DNA of 47,136 bases, taken from contig JAJTGQ010000101.1 in NCBI GenBank assembly GCA_021299455.1, positions 1-47,136 of the forward strand, read 5' to 3'. Below the pieces are notes generated by a model. The model was not told the origin of the DNA, searched no databases, and was given only the letters and a program-made list of their open reading frames with translations. The stretch comes from Flammeovirgaceae bacterium (GTDB lineage: Bacteria; Bacteroidota; Bacteroidia; Cytophagales; Cyclobacteriaceae). A program made the translations under genes and the position numbers. Of this stretch, positions 7,729-17,090 are shown piece after piece; position 1 is the stretch's first letter; each line of letters begins with the position of its first letter.

Positions 7729-8535
7729 ATGCGTTTGTTTTTACTTTTGCTAGTGGCTTTGGCTTGTTTCGGATTCGTCCAGGAGTCAGGTATAGTTCGC
7801 AAGGAGAATACATCGTTCGGAATCGGAGAGCGAGTTGATTATGAAATGTATTTGTGGGGCATTACTGTTGGAAAAGGGGCCGCTGAGGTGGATAAAAAAT
7901 TCCACACAAAAAACAGCCGGACCTGCTTTAAGGTGGACGCATATATGGAGACTCTCGGTATGGCTACCTGGGTTTCTAACGTAAATGACAATTGGGGTGC
8001 CTATATTGATTCATCCGAAATTATCACCCACGAGTCGTATCGAAAATTAAAGGAAGGAAAATATAGATTAGACGAGCTTATCAAGTACGATCATACACAG
8101 GACAAAGCATTTGTTCAAATTGCAGATAAAGCCACCGGAAAGTTCAATGAGCCAAAAGAGTATAAGACACCAGACAATGTCCGCGATGTGGTCACTGGTT
8201 TTATGTATTTACGGGTCATTGATTTTTCAAAGTACAAAATAAAGGACACACTTACTGTCTCTGGATTTTTTGAAGACAAAGCCTATAGCTTCCAAATTCT
8301 TTATTTTGGAAAAGAGGTTGTAAAGACAGATTTAGGAAAAATTCTTTGCCACAAGCTGGTGCCAATTATGCCCAGCAACTCACTTTTTCGTGGCGAAAAT
8401 TCGGTAACGGCATGGATTTCCGCAGATGCTAATCAGATACCTGTTAAAGTAGATGCTAAAATGTTTGTTGGCCACGCGGGAACCGAGATGGTCAGTTTTA
8501 GAGGCCTTAAAAATCAGTTAAAAATTATTCGATAG
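7729..8535 (+). CDS. secreted DUF3108 protein
   Basis: A 268-residue exported protein of the DUF3108 family; its biochemical role is unknown. The ATG at 7729 is chosen because it gives a clean signal peptide (MRLFLLLLVALACFGFV) and sits right after a consensus promoter; the frame is open further upstream into dapD but that stretch reads as unrelated basic sequence. The mature part has the family pattern of beta strands: GERVDYEMYLWGITVGKGAA, then WVSNVNDNWGAYIDSSEI, and a C-terminal VTAWISADANQIPVKVDAKM, as in lipocalin-like or barrel-like periplasmic proteins. Its last 11 bases overlap the end of the convergent response-regulator gene. It is most likely periplasmic or attached to the outer membrane. 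Confidence 0.85.
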   Translation: MRLFLLLLVALACFGFVQESGIVRKENTSFGIGERVDYEMYLWGITVGKGAAEVDKKFHTKNSRTCFKVDAYMETLGMATWVSNVNDNWGAYIDSSEIITHESYRKLKEGKYRLDELIKYDHTQDKAFVQIADKATGKFNEPKEYKTPDNVRDVVTGFMYLRVIDFSKYKIKDTLTVSGFFEDKAYSFQILYFGKEVVKTDLGKILCHKLVPIMPSNSLFRGENSVTAWISADANQIPVKVDAKMFVGHAGTEMVSFRGLKNQLKIIR

Positions 8536-8926
8536 TTTGAGTCGACTTCAGGAGCTCTTGAAAACGTTCTAACGAAATCGGCTTAATAATAAAATCAGTG
8601 ACCTCAGAAAAACTTTTGGCGCGATTTAAATCTCTTGGATCTATTGAGGAACTGACCATATAGATGGAAATATCTTTGGCCAGGGAAGATTTTAGTGTTG
8701 TAAAATCCTCTAAGAACATCCAGCCATCTACAAATGGCATATTGATGTCTAGAAAAAGATAGTCGGGTAGAAATTCTTTCTGCAAGGCTTTTTCTCTTAA
8801 AAAAGTCAGCGCCTCGGCTCCATTTTCGAAATGCAATATATTTTGAGCCAATTTGGATGATTCAAGCAATCGTGTAGCCGTGAACTGAAAGATAGAATCA
8901 TCGTCTACTAAAGCTATAATTGCCAT
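8525..8926 (-). CDS. single-domain response regulator
   Basis: A 133-residue receiver domain with no output domain, as in CheY/Spo0F-type regulators. The acidic pocket is DDD at 8-10, the phosphoacceptor is Asp60 in LFLDINMPF, the conserved Ser/Thr position falls in SSS at 92-94 and the conserved Lys is Lys115 in IIKPI. The gene starts 21 bases after the stop of the large histidine kinase on the same strand, so the two are almost surely a two-component pair. With no DNA-binding or enzymatic output, it presumably acts by protein contact or passes the phosphate on. It overlaps the end of the convergent DUF3108 gene by 11 bases. Confidence 0.95.
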   Translation of the reverse strand: MAIIALVDDDSIFQFTATRLLESSKLAQNILHFENGAEALTFLREKALQKEFLPDYLFLDINMPFVDGWMFLEDFTTLKSSLAKDISIYMVSSSIDPRDLNRAKSFSEVTDFIIKPISLERFQELLKSTQTIE

Positions 8927-8947
8927 TGCGTGAGAATTTAAACGTAT

Positions 8948-11900
8948 TTAGAATTTAACAATAAAAGTGGTTCCAATGTTTGGTTCACTGGAAATTGCAA
9001 TCTCTCCTCCCAATGCTTCGATTTGGCTTTTTATCATAAAAAGCCCTATTCCACGGCTTTCTGGGTGTTTGTGAAATGTTTTTCTCAATTTAAAAATGTG
9101 GTGCCCGTATCGTTTTAGATCTATTCCAAGTCCGTTATCAGTCACTGTTAATATTACTCTCTCACTCTCAACTGTACTTTTTAGGCTGATTTCCGGGTTT
9201 CTGTCAGGATGCCTGTATTTGAGCGCATTGCTTAGCAGATTAATTAAAACGCTTTCCAGGTAAATATTTGGGTACTTCACTTTTGGTACTCTTTCAAAAT
9301 CCGTACTAACCACTGCTTTTGCCTCGGCAATCTGGGAGCTTAGTTGTTTTCTTACTCCATCAAATACATTTTCAAATAGCAGATCCTGTCTGGCAATATC
9401 CTTGTCCTGTTTGATTTTTAACACTTCATTTAATTCCTGTAGGCTTGTAAGAATTTTGGTTCCAGAGTCATGGAGCATTTTGATAAACATCTTCTTTTCT
9501 GCAGGATCTTCCGTTTTTTCGTAAAAATCAAGTAAGCTCAGAATATTCGATACGGGTGATCGCAAGTTGTGCGAAACTATTTGAGTAAACTCGTCAAGCT
9601 GTTCATTCTTTCTTTTTAAATCCTCAGCGAAGAGCGAAAGCTTGTTATTCTGATCAATAATTTTCTCCTCGTTTTGCTTTCTTTCAGTGATGTCTCTGAA
9701 TTCGGTTACTCGAATTGTTTTCCCTTGATAGGGAATATTCCTGCTGTGAATTTCTAAATTGTAGCGAGTGCCGTCCTTGCGAATTCCAATGACATCGTAG
9801 GGCTTTTCATACCCCATATTGATCTTTTCTTTTACCACCGACTGTGATTCGGGCGCAATAAGATTCACGCCATTCATGCCGATCAACTCATCGTAACTAA
9901 ACCCGGTAATATCACTTAGTCCTTTGTTAGCGTCTAATATTTCACCCTGATAATGTAGACCGATACCGCCAAAAGAAGCTTCTTGCAATGTGCGGAATCG
10001 GGTTTCACTCTCATTTAGCTCAAACTCAGCCTTTTTTTGTTGCGAGATGTCGGTCATAATGCCCAACATTCGGTATGCGACTCCGTTTGCATCTTTCAGA
10101 AAAAACCCGCGGTCGGAAAGTTGGGTGAAGCTACTTGATTTTGTCTGGAAACGATATTCAATCTGAAAGCTCTTTCCTTCCAGTCGGCAGGTTTCTAACG
10201 CAGCTGTTACTCGTTCTCTGTCTTCAGCGTGGATTCGTTTTTCCCACTCCTTCGCATTGCCCATCTCGCCCGTCTCAAGCCCTAGCACATCTTTGCTGTT
10301 GCCACTCCATACAATTTGGCCTGAGGGCAGGTCATAGTCATAAATCACTTGCCCAGAAGACGCAGCAATAATTTCGTAGCGAGTCTGCCACTCTTTATTC
10401 TCACGTTCAATTTCCTTTCGCTCTAATACGGTTCCTACTGTGGCAACGAAAGACTTCAGGATCGCGAATTCTGAATCAGTAATTTGCCGCTCAGCTTTAC
10501 ATTCATCAACCCCTAAAAATCCCCAAAACTTACCATAGACCTGAATAGGTACATTAATCACTGATTTTACGTGCAGTGCTGTCAATTCAGTTCGGTAGGC
10601 TTCATCTTGAATGTCTGCAACATGGCTCAAAAACGTTTTTTTTGAAGAAAGCCTTTGTTCCAAAGAGGGAGCAAGTCGAAAGGGAAACGTTGCTGCTCCT
10701 GCATACTCAAATTTACCTTCCATTTCTTTTGAAGCCCATTTCAATTTTAATGTACACGCGGCTGCATCTGTGTTCGGATCGTTTTGAAAAATAAGTAAAC
10801 GATCGGCTCCCGTTTTTTCGCCCAATACACCGATGGCTTTTTGTAGACCGGTCCAAATATCAGTCTCTACAGCGAGGTAACTCGTTGCTTCTGCCAATGC
10901 CGAAACCATGGCGTCACGGTGACGTAATGCTTCTTCATTGGCCTTTCTTTCAGAAATATCGCGGCTTGAGAGGATGATTGTTTCTACTTCGCCTTCTGAA
11001 TTTAATACCGGGTTTCCCTGTGTTTCTATCCAAACATACTCCCCATTTGCAGTCTTATATCGAAACTCGGCTTTTTGCGGATTCTTGTTTTTGATTGAAA
11101 CTTCAAACTTTGCTGTAACTAAAGGCAAATCTTGGGGATGTATAATTTCAAAAATCGATCGCCCAAATAGATTTTCCGAATCAAAGCCGAGAATTCTTTT
11201 GTGAGAGGGGCTGACATAAATAAAATTGCCATTGATGTCGGCTTGCGCCACCATATCGTGCATATTGTTTGTGAGAGTCCGGTAAACTTCTTGACTTTCG
11301 AGTAATGCCTTTGCGTCTGCTTTTTGTTGAGTGATGTCAATGATTGTTCCGATCATCTTGGTTGGAACTCCATTTTTCAGGAACACTTTTCCGGTTCCTG
11401 AAAGCCACCGCATAATGCCATCGGGTGGAATGACTCTGTGTTCTGTCTTGTATTGGCCGTTTGTTTGTAGGCACGTATCGATGTCCCGCTTCAATCTGTC
11501 AATGTCGTCCGGATGGACATACGTCAGGTAGTCGTCAAATGTTAAGGTGCGGAACGCTTGATCCAGGCCATACATTCTTAAAATCTCGTCTGACCAGAAA
11601 ACGTCATTGGTGATCATGTTCCACTCCCATATTCCAATGTTTCCTGCATTTAAGGCAAGGTTGAGTCGTTCACTCGAAATGGCATTTTTTTTAATGAGTT
11701 CAATCCGATCAGTTACCTCGACTACAATCACAACCAATCCAATAATGTTTTTATCCTCATCGTAAATAGGGTCGTACCGATCCTCCCAAAAGAGGCGTTG
11801 GATTCCATCTCCATAGTCTTCTGTTTTCGTGAAATGCTCACCCGCCAATGCCCTGTCAAAATTTTCTTTCGCTTTAAGATAATCGCCCCTATTCAACTTC

Positions 11901-12070
11901 TCTAACAGATCAAGAAGGTTTACGCCAATGGCAATTTCCACATTCCAGATTTTTTTCATGGTCTGGTAATGGGAGTTTGTAAAGGAAGTATAGCGATAGT
12001 GTCGATCTAACGAAAAGGCAATTACCCCAGTTGAGTTTTCAATAGCAGTAGATAAAAAAGGGCTAGGCAT
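8948..12070 (-). CDS. multi-PAS/GAF sensor histidine kinase
   Basis: A 1040-residue cytosolic-looking sensor kinase with no signal peptide or clear membrane span. Domains in order: PAS about 8-125, PAS about 135-250 (with the PAC segment FRTL...YVHPDD), PAS about 262-378, GAF about 392-552, PAS about 565-680, PAS about 690-798, a short coiled coil, HisKA about 820-890 with His834 in SHNLRSP, and HATPase_c about 930-1040 with N boxes Asn944/Asn948, DNGLGI at 978-983 and RGIGL at 1006-1010. All catalytic elements are present. Five PAS plus one GAF suggests it reads soluble signals such as redox state, light, gas or small ligands; none can be named. It is followed by a stand-alone receiver, its probable partner. 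Confidence 0.95.
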   Translation of the reverse strand: MPSPFLSTAIENSTGVIAFSLDRHYRYTSFTNSHYQTMKKIWNVEIAIGVNLLDLLEKLNRGDYLKAKENFDRALAGEHFTKTEDYGDGIQRLFWEDRYDPIYDEDKNIIGLVVIVVEVTDRIELIKKNAISSERLNLALNAGNIGIWEWNMITNDVFWSDEILRMYGLDQAFRTLTFDDYLTYVHPDDIDRLKRDIDTCLQTNGQYKTEHRVIPPDGIMRWLSGTGKVFLKNGVPTKMIGTIIDITQQKADAKALLESQEVYRTLTNNMHDMVAQADINGNFIYVSPSHKRILGFDSENLFGRSIFEIIHPQDLPLVTAKFEVSIKNKNPQKAEFRYKTANGEYVWIETQGNPVLNSEGEVETIILSSRDISERKANEEALRHRDAMVSALAEATSYLAVETDIWTGLQKAIGVLGEKTGADRLLIFQNDPNTDAAACTLKLKWASKEMEGKFEYAGAATFPFRLAPSLEQRLSSKKTFLSHVADIQDEAYRTELTALHVKSVINVPIQVYGKFWGFLGVDECKAERQITDSEFAILKSFVATVGTVLERKEIERENKEWQTRYEIIAASSGQVIYDYDLPSGQIVWSGNSKDVLGLETGEMGNAKEWEKRIHAEDRERVTAALETCRLEGKSFQIEYRFQTKSSSFTQLSDRGFFLKDANGVAYRMLGIMTDISQQKKAEFELNESETRFRTLQEASFGGIGLHYQGEILDANKGLSDITGFSYDELIGMNGVNLIAPESQSVVKEKINMGYEKPYDVIGIRKDGTRYNLEIHSRNIPYQGKTIRVTEFRDITERKQNEEKIIDQNNKLSLFAEDLKRKNEQLDEFTQIVSHNLRSPVSNILSLLDFYEKTEDPAEKKMFIKMLHDSGTKILTSLQELNEVLKIKQDKDIARQDLLFENVFDGVRKQLSSQIAEAKAVVSTDFERVPKVKYPNIYLESVLINLLSNALKYRHPDRNPEISLKSTVESERVILTVTDNGLGIDLKRYGHHIFKLRKTFHKHPESRGIGLFMIKSQIEALGGEIAISSEPNIGTTFIVKF

Positions 12071-12156
12071 AAATCTGTTACGAACAGTAAATCTAGTTTT
12101 TAAATCGTTTTAGAAAAGTTGTATTTTCGGGCAAACATTACCTAATCCCTTACATT

Positions 12157-12519
12157 ATGTTAAAAGAATTTAAGTCATTCGTGATGCGCGGCAATGTGGT
12201 TGATCTGGCTGTTGGCGTAATTATTGGCGGGGCGTTTGGCGCTATCGTGAATTCGCTGGTGGCAGATGTAATCACCCCAATAATCCTTCAACCTGCGCTG
12301 GAAGCAGCCGGTGCAGCCGATATTGCGTCTTGGAAGCCCGGTGGCATGCTTCTGGGCAAGTTCATTTCTTCCGTGATTTCTTTCCTGGTGATTTCCTTTG
12401 TCCTTTTTTTAGTCGTCAAGGGGATGAATGCAGCGACTAAGAAAAAGGAAGAATCAGCACCTGCACCTCCCGCTGATGTAGTTTTATTGACTGAGATACG
12501 AGACCTACTGAAAAAATAG
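12157..12519 (+). CDS. mscL: large-conductance mechanosensitive channel MscL
   Basis: MscL opens under membrane tension during osmotic downshock and releases solutes. At 120 residues it is slightly short of the usual 130-150. The amphipathic N-terminus and first membrane helix are typical ([20 protein letters not shown]), followed by [20 protein letters not shown]; the second helix is [19 protein letters not shown]. The C-terminal helix ([10 protein letters not shown]) that forms the cytoplasmic bundle is present. The periplasmic loop is short. It is a single-gene unit, convergent with the 3-hydroxyacyl-CoA dehydrogenase gene, with a shared terminator between them. Confidence 0.96.
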   Translation: MLKEFKSFVMRGNVVDLAVGVIIGGAFGAIVNSLVADVITPIILQPALEAAGAADIASWKPGGMLLGKFISSVISFLVISFVLFLVVKGMNAATKKKEESAPAPPADVVLLTEIRDLLKK

Positions 12520-12526
12520 AAATTCA

Positions 12527-12561
12527 AAAAAATCCGGTGATAGACCTCACCGGATTTTTTT
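12527..12561. terminator. bidirectional rho-independent terminator
   Basis: Arms at 12527-12540 and 12547-12561 (core AATCCGGTGA/TCACCGGATT) flank TAGACC. A-run on the left and T-run on the right make it work for both mscL and the convergent dehydrogenase gene. Confidence 0.9.
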
Positions 12562-12572
12562 GATACTTAAGA

Positions 12573-13460
12573 CTACTTGAACTTTTCTGCTACAATAAGT
12601 TCTTTGTTTCCTGTCGTGTACTGGTAAAATCCGCTGCCAGACTTTACGCCTTTGTTTCCGGCTTGCACCATGTTAACAAGCAGTGGACAGGGTGCATACT
12701 TTGGGTTTCCAAATCCATCGTGCAATACACGCAGAATAGAAAGGCATATATCTAGCCCAATAAAATCGGCCAGTTGGAGAGGGCCCATAGGGTGAGCCAT
12801 TCCTAATTTCATCACATTATCAATTTCTTCAACGCCAGCTACTCCTTCGTATAGGGAGTAAATCGCCTCATTGATCATGGGCATCAAAATCCGGTTGGCC
12901 ACAAAGCCGGGGTAGTCGTTTACTTCCACTGGAATTTTCCCTAATTTCTTGGAAAGCTCCATGATGACCTCAGTCGTTTCGTTAGAGGTACTGTATCCTC
13001 TGATGATTTCAACCAATTTCATTATCGGCACTGGGTTCATAAAGTGCATACCGATTACGTTTCCTGGGCTTTTGGTAACAGAAGCTATTTTTGTAATCGA
13101 AATAGAAGAAGTATTTGAAGCGAGGATTGTACCGGGCTTGGTGACCTCATCGAGATCTTTAAAAATTTTTAGTTTTAATTCCAGGTTTTCAGTAGCCGCC
13201 TCTACCACCAATTCTACATCTTGAAGCCCTTCTTTTATAAATGTGGTGGTAGAAAGATTCGACAAAGTTAGCTGCTTGGCATCGGCAGTTATCGTTCCCT
13301 TTTCTACCTGCCGGGAAAGGTTTTTGTCAATGGTAGAGATCGCTTTTTTTAAGGCATCTTCAGAAATGTCTATGATGGAAACCTTGAATCCGTGTTGAGC
13401 AAATACATGCGCAATACCGTTGCCCATGGTTCCCGAACCGATAACCGCTATTTTGTTCAT
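12573..13460 (-). CDS. 3-hydroxyacyl(butyryl)-CoA dehydrogenase
   Basis: An NAD(P)-dependent enzyme that interconverts 3-hydroxyacyl-CoA (often 3-hydroxybutyryl-CoA) and the 3-ketoacyl form, in beta-oxidation or butyrate/PHB-type metabolism. At 295 residues it is the stand-alone form. The N-terminal Rossmann fold starts with AVIGSGTMGNGIAHVFAQHG (GxGxxG); the signature GMHFMNPVPIMKLVEII carries the catalytic histidine, and VNDYPGFVANRILMPMINEA starts the C-terminal dimer domain with the catalytic asparagine region. The start is set by the Rossmann motif at residue 3. It faces away from the 13501 gene over a 40-base gap and ends at a shared terminator with mscL. Physiological direction cannot be read from the sequence. 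Confidence 0.94.
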   Translation of the reverse strand: MNKIAVIGSGTMGNGIAHVFAQHGFKVSIIDISEDALKKAISTIDKNLSRQVEKGTITADAKQLTLSNLSTTTFIKEGLQDVELVVEAATENLELKLKIFKDLDEVTKPGTILASNTSSISITKIASVTKSPGNVIGMHFMNPVPIMKLVEIIRGYSTSNETTEVIMELSKKLGKIPVEVNDYPGFVANRILMPMINEAIYSLYEGVAGVEEIDNVMKLGMAHPMGPLQLADFIGLDICLSILRVLHDGFGNPKYAPCPLLVNMVQAGNKGVKSGSGFYQYTTGNKELIVAEKFK

Positions 13461-13500
13461 TGAGTTGAGTAATTTTGTTCGCTGTAAAGATAGAGTTTCA

Positions 13501-13998
13501 ATGGTGCCAGAAAAATCCAGAATTAGAAATTTGTCGACTCGTTATCTAGCTTTTTACAAATGGGGAGTTGGCCTAATAATTCTTACGGTAGTCCTTTTAT
13601 TTGTTTTTTTTGAAGTGGATTCGTTAAAAAAACTTCGAATTGGCATGTTGTTTTGGCCAATGTACTATGGCTATTTTCTTTATTTATGGTGGAATGTCAA
13701 TAAGAGAGTTTACCATGTTGAGTTCGACAATGACTTTATGTATGTGATCCAAAGAAAACAAGACTTGCTCATCCCTCTCGAAAATGTCAAAGACGTAAAC
13801 CTTGTGTCAATGGGAGGTGTATATCGTGTTGATTTATATGTGAAAGAACTTTTTGGAGACAAGTTTTATTTCAAGCCATCACTTCTCTATCCTTTCAACC
13901 ACAAAAAGAAGGAAGCATTGGTGGATGTTCTTTGGGCAAATATTGAAAAGGCGAAAAGTAAAAGACAGCATTTTCAAAGAAACGCTCTTCACAGTTAA
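13501..13998 (+). CDS. hypothetical membrane-anchored protein
   Basis: A 165-residue protein I do not recognise. The ATG at 13501 is chosen over an upstream in-frame start inside the divergent dehydrogenase gene. After a basic N-terminus (VPEKSRIRNLSTRYLAFYKW) there are two membrane helices, about residues 22-40 (VGLIILTVVLLFVFFEV) and 46-66, leaving a cytosolic domain of about 95 residues rich in beta strands (VYHVEFDNDFMYVIQRKQ, LIPLENVKDVNLVSMGG). That layout resembles small bacterial PH-like membrane proteins, but this is a guess. It ends in a basic tail. No operon partner; the next plus-strand gene is beyond a minus-strand lipoprotein gene. Confidence 0.7.
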   Translation: MVPEKSRIRNLSTRYLAFYKWGVGLIILTVVLLFVFFEVDSLKKLRIGMLFWPMYYGYFLYLWWNVNKRVYHVEFDNDFMYVIQRKQDLLIPLENVKDVNLVSMGGVYRVDLYVKELFGDKFYFKPSLLYPFNHKKKEALVDVLWANIEKAKSKRQHFQRNALHS

Positions 13999-14052
13999 TT
14001 CAAGAATCAAAACTCAACGTTGAACTTTAGGCTTTAAACTTTGAGTCTCGAA

Positions 14053-14421
14053 CTATTCAACCAGGACTTCCTTCGCAAACCCCATCGCATTGAACCGGAG
14101 TGAAAGTCGCTGAGCAATTGTATCTCTCCCGCAATTCATTCCCGGTGTCAAGTAGTAATAGAAAAACTTTTGGTTGCGCTTATAAAGTTCGTTTTTATCA
14201 GGTCTACCCAAAAGCTTGACGATGTCGTCTTGCGAAAGCCCTTTTAACTTTTCTTTTTGTTCAACCAACTCAGGCAGTGCTGCGAGCCGATCTTTCAGGC
14301 AGCCCCATTTGTCATTCTTCCATTTTGTAAGGTCTATTTTTTCGAAGGTCGGCAGCGGTTTGGAACAACCCGGTAACAACAATAACAAAATAGTAAAGAA
14401 GAAAAGGCACCGATAGTTCAA
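14053..14421 (-). CDS. small lipoprotein, BamE/SmpA-like fold
   Basis: A 122-residue predicted lipoprotein. With the TTG at 14421 as start the N-terminus is (M)NYRCLFFFTILLLLLPGC, a clear lipobox with Cys19. The frame extends to a TTG at 14448, but that codon overlaps a consensus -7 box (TACATTTG, 14453-14446), so the inner start is preferred. The mature part contains GLSQDDIVKLLGRPDKNEL followed by FFYYYL, the pattern of the SmpA/BamE-type small fold found in many envelope lipoproteins. Two further cysteines (WGCLKD, GMNCGRD) could form a disulfide. Function is unknown; the fold often acts as an accessory in outer-membrane complexes. Confidence 0.75.
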   Translation of the reverse strand: MNYRCLFFFTILLLLLPGCSKPLPTFEKIDLTKWKNDKWGCLKDRLAALPELVEQKEKLKGLSQDDIVKLLGRPDKNELYKRNQKFFYYYLTPGMNCGRDTIAQRLSLRFNAMGFAKEVLVE

Positions 14422-14445
14422 TGTATTTGCATTTAATTTGCACCA

Positions 14446-14453
14446 CAAATGTA
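14446..14453 (-). promoter_or_regulatory. -7 box of the lipoprotein gene
   Basis: TACATTTG on the minus strand matches TAnnTTTG exactly. It lies 24 bases before the TTG start at 14421. No convincing -33 TTG is seen. Confidence 0.5.
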
Positions 14454-14458
14454 GTTAC

Positions 14459-14887
14459 ATGACACTAAAGGTATTTAAAGCGATCTGGTTTCTTTCGTTG
14501 GTTATTTTTTTAGGTGTGTTTATGTACAACTACGCCTCTTTGCCCGAGATAATTACGGTTTTGGAGTCCGAAACGCCATTTTCGCTTACGCGTGATGCTT
14601 TATTCTACTGCGTTTTGGCGGTTGCAGCAATTTTTAACCTGTTTGTATTTGTCATTAACAAATTGTTTGCTGTTCAATTGGGGTTTAGAGCTTGGTTCTA
14701 CGGCTTGGTTATTTCACTCAATATCTTTTTGATCATCGGTATCAATTTTGTAGCCCTCTACAATAGTGCAGAAAAATTTGACTATCAGGCGATTGGACCT
14801 ATTATCTATGGCGGCATCGTGCTTGTGGTGGGTTGGGCTATTAGTTGGCCCCTCTATGCAGTGGCCAGAAAACTTTTTTCTAAATAA
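14459..14887 (+). CDS. four-helix membrane protein of unknown function
   Basis: A 142-residue protein, strongly hydrophobic, with four predicted membrane helices (about 5-25, 43-63, 75-98 and 112-132). The ATG at 14459 is preferred to an in-frame TTG at 14438. The loop between helices 1 and 2 contains SLPEIITVLESETPFSLTRD, the most polar part; the C-terminus WPLYAVARKLFSK is basic and probably cytosolic. I do not recognise the family. It is divergently transcribed from the lipoprotein gene and stands alone in front of the 248-base gap leading to parE. Confidence 0.75.
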   Translation: MTLKVFKAIWFLSLVIFLGVFMYNYASLPEIITVLESETPFSLTRDALFYCVLAVAAIFNLFVFVINKLFAVQLGFRAWFYGLVISLNIFLIIGINFVALYNSAEKFDYQAIGPIIYGGIVLVVGWAISWPLYAVARKLFSK

Positions 14888-15066
14888 TCAGTTTTAATCA
14901 ATTCTTTTTACCAGTTGTAAATCAGCCAATTAGTTCGGTTGTCTCTGATTTTTTTTGCTGTAATCCCCATTCTACTCTACGAGGAATTCTCGCAGAAAAA
15001 TATTTTCTTCGAACTAGACATTGGCGTTTGCCCGTAGAATTTTTAAGTCAGACCCGATAAATTTTT

Positions 15067-15109
15067 CATCTTTGCGCCCGCCAGCCTAAGTCGTTATGAA
15101 GGGCGGGCG
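15067..15109 (+). promoter_or_regulatory. parE promoter box and 5' hairpin
   Basis: CATCTTTG at 15067-15074 is one base off TAnnTTTG. Directly after it comes a perfect 8-base stem, CGCCCGCC at 15075-15082 with its complement at 15102-15109, around a 19-base loop. If transcription starts 3-4 bases after the box, the mRNA 5' end would be locked in this stem, 27 bases before the parE ATG. The rest of the 14888-15135 gap shows nothing else I can support. Confidence 0.55.
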
Positions 15110-15135
15110 ATTAAACTCTTAAGTTTTGAACTGCT

Positions 15136-17019
15136 ATGGCGAAGGAAACAAGTGAATACGATGAATCCAGTATCCGGTCCCTCGATTGGAGAGAGCATAT
15201 TCGACTCAGGCCGGGAATGTATATTGGTAAGTTGGGCGATGGCTCTGCCAAAGACGATGGCATTTACGTGTTAGTAAAAGAAGTTATCGACAATTGTATC
15301 GATGAGCACATGATGGGGTATGGCAAAACCATCGATGTAAAAATTACCGATCAACACGTGATGGTACGTGACTACGGCCGTGGAATACCGCTCGGCAAAG
15401 TGGTGGATGTAGTTTCTAAAATAAATACAGGAGCAAAGTATGACTCTGGTGCTTTTCAAAAGTCGGTTGGGTTAAATGGCGTTGGTACCAAGGCTGTTAA
15501 TGCGCTTTCAAATTTCTTTAAAGTGCAAGCCTTTCGTGAAGGCCAAACAAAGCTGGCAGAGTTCAAGAAGGGTGTACTTACGGCCGATCCTAAAGTAGGC
15601 AAGAGTGACGAGAAGAATGGAACCTTGGTAGAATTTGAACCGGATAATACCATGTTCAAGAACTATCATTTCATTCCGGAATATTTGGACGATTTGATGT
15701 GGAACTATGCATTCCTGAATGCCGGCCTGACCATCAACTACAATGGCAGAAAGTTCTTTTCAAAAGATGGCCTGCTTGACTTATTGAAGCAAAAAGCCGA
15801 TGCCGAGGAAATGCGTTACCCAATAATTCATTGCAAGGGCGATGATATTGAATTTGCATTGACTCACGGAAATCAATACGGAGAAGAGTATTACTCATTC
15901 GTAAACGGCCAAAATACAACCCAGGGAGGCACTCACCTGGCCGCTTTTCGCGAAGGTGTGGTGAGGGGTATTCGTGATTTTTACAAAAAAGATTTTGATG
16001 CGGCAGATATACGCGCAAGTATAGTGGGTGCTGTAGCCGTGCGTGTGCAAGAACCTGTTTTTGAATCACAAACAAAAACTAAGTTGGGTTCCATTAATAT
16101 GGCACCTGAAGGCGGACAAAGCGTGAAGAACTTTGTGGGTGATTTTGTGGCAAAAGAATTAGAGATTTATCTCCACAAGAATCCCACTTCGGCAGATGCC
16201 CTGCAAAAGAGAATTTTGCAATCAGAGCGCGAGCGAAAAGAAATTGCTGGTATTAAAAAGTTAGCCAATGAACGCGCGAAAAAAGCTAATCTCCATAACA
16301 AGAAGCTAAGAGATTGCCGTTTTCATTTTGATGATGAAAAAGGGGAGAAGGGGATGGATTCGGTGGTCTTTATTACAGAGGGAGATTCTGCCAGCGGGTC
16401 GATCACCAAATCGCGCAATGTGGAAACGCAGGCTGTCTTCAGTTTGCGTGGAAAACCGTTGAATTGCTATGGTCTAACTAAAAAAGTGGTCTATGAAAAC
16501 GAGGAATTCAATCTGCTTCAGCATGCACTTAACATTGAAGATGGGTTGGATGGCTTGCGATACAATAAAGTGATTATCGCCACTGATGCCGATGTGGACG
16601 GGATGCATATTCGACTTTTGTTGATGACCTTCTTTCTACAATTCTTTCCTGATTTGGTGAAAGCAAATCACGTCTATGTGTTAGAGACGCCCCTGTTTAG
16701 AGTTCGTAATAAAAAAGAAACAATCTACTGCTACAGTGAAGAAGAGAAACAAGCTGCCGTAGCTAAGTTGGGTAGTAAACCGGAAATCACCCGATTCAAA
16801 GGCTTGGGCGAAATTTCTCCTGACGAGTTTGGAAAATTTATTGGCGAAAGCATTCGGTTGCAGCCAGTGCTGTTAAACAAAGAGAGTCACTTGGCTAAAT
16901 TACTGGAGTTCTACATGGGCAAAAATACGCCTGACCGTCAGGAATTTATTATAGAGAACTTGAGAATTGAATTGGATAAAGTAGAGATAAAAGAGGAGGA
17001 GATTGTCGATATTGAATAA
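15136..17019 (+). CDS. parE: DNA topoisomerase IV subunit B (ParE)
   Basis: The ATPase subunit of the type IIA topoisomerase that decatenates daughter chromosomes. At 627 residues it matches ParE rather than the longer GyrB with insertion. The GHKL ATPase domain shows [10 protein letters not shown] (catalytic Glu and Mg-binding Asn), DYGRGIPLG and [12 protein letters not shown]; the TOPRIM domain shows [11 protein letters not shown] and [13 protein letters not shown]; the tail [13 protein letters not shown] is the conserved segment that meets the A subunit. The start [20 protein letters not shown] fits the family. parC follows 71 bases later, which supports topoisomerase IV over gyrase. The leader hairpin at 15075-15109 may affect expression. 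Confidence 0.95.
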   Translation: MAKETSEYDESSIRSLDWREHIRLRPGMYIGKLGDGSAKDDGIYVLVKEVIDNCIDEHMMGYGKTIDVKITDQHVMVRDYGRGIPLGKVVDVVSKINTGAKYDSGAFQKSVGLNGVGTKAVNALSNFFKVQAFREGQTKLAEFKKGVLTADPKVGKSDEKNGTLVEFEPDNTMFKNYHFIPEYLDDLMWNYAFLNAGLTINYNGRKFFSKDGLLDLLKQKADAEEMRYPIIHCKGDDIEFALTHGNQYGEEYYSFVNGQNTTQGGTHLAAFREGVVRGIRDFYKKDFDAADIRASIVGAVAVRVQEPVFESQTKTKLGSINMAPEGGQSVKNFVGDFVAKELEIYLHKNPTSADALQKRILQSERERKEIAGIKKLANERAKKANLHNKKLRDCRFHFDDEKGEKGMDSVVFITEGDSASGSITKSRNVETQAVFSLRGKPLNCYGLTKKVVYENEEFNLLQHALNIEDGLDGLRYNKVIIATDADVDGMHIRLLLMTFFLQFFPDLVKANHVYVLETPLFRVRNKKETIYCYSEEEKQAAVAKLGSKPEITRFKGLGEISPDEFGKFIGESIRLQPVLLNKESHLAKLLEFYMGKNTPDRQEFIIENLRIELDKVEIKEEEIVDIE

Positions 17020-17090
17020 CAAGCGCAGATGGTATCACGGTTTGTGACACCACGATAGATTGGAGTTTTCAAACGAAGAGAAGTAACGCA

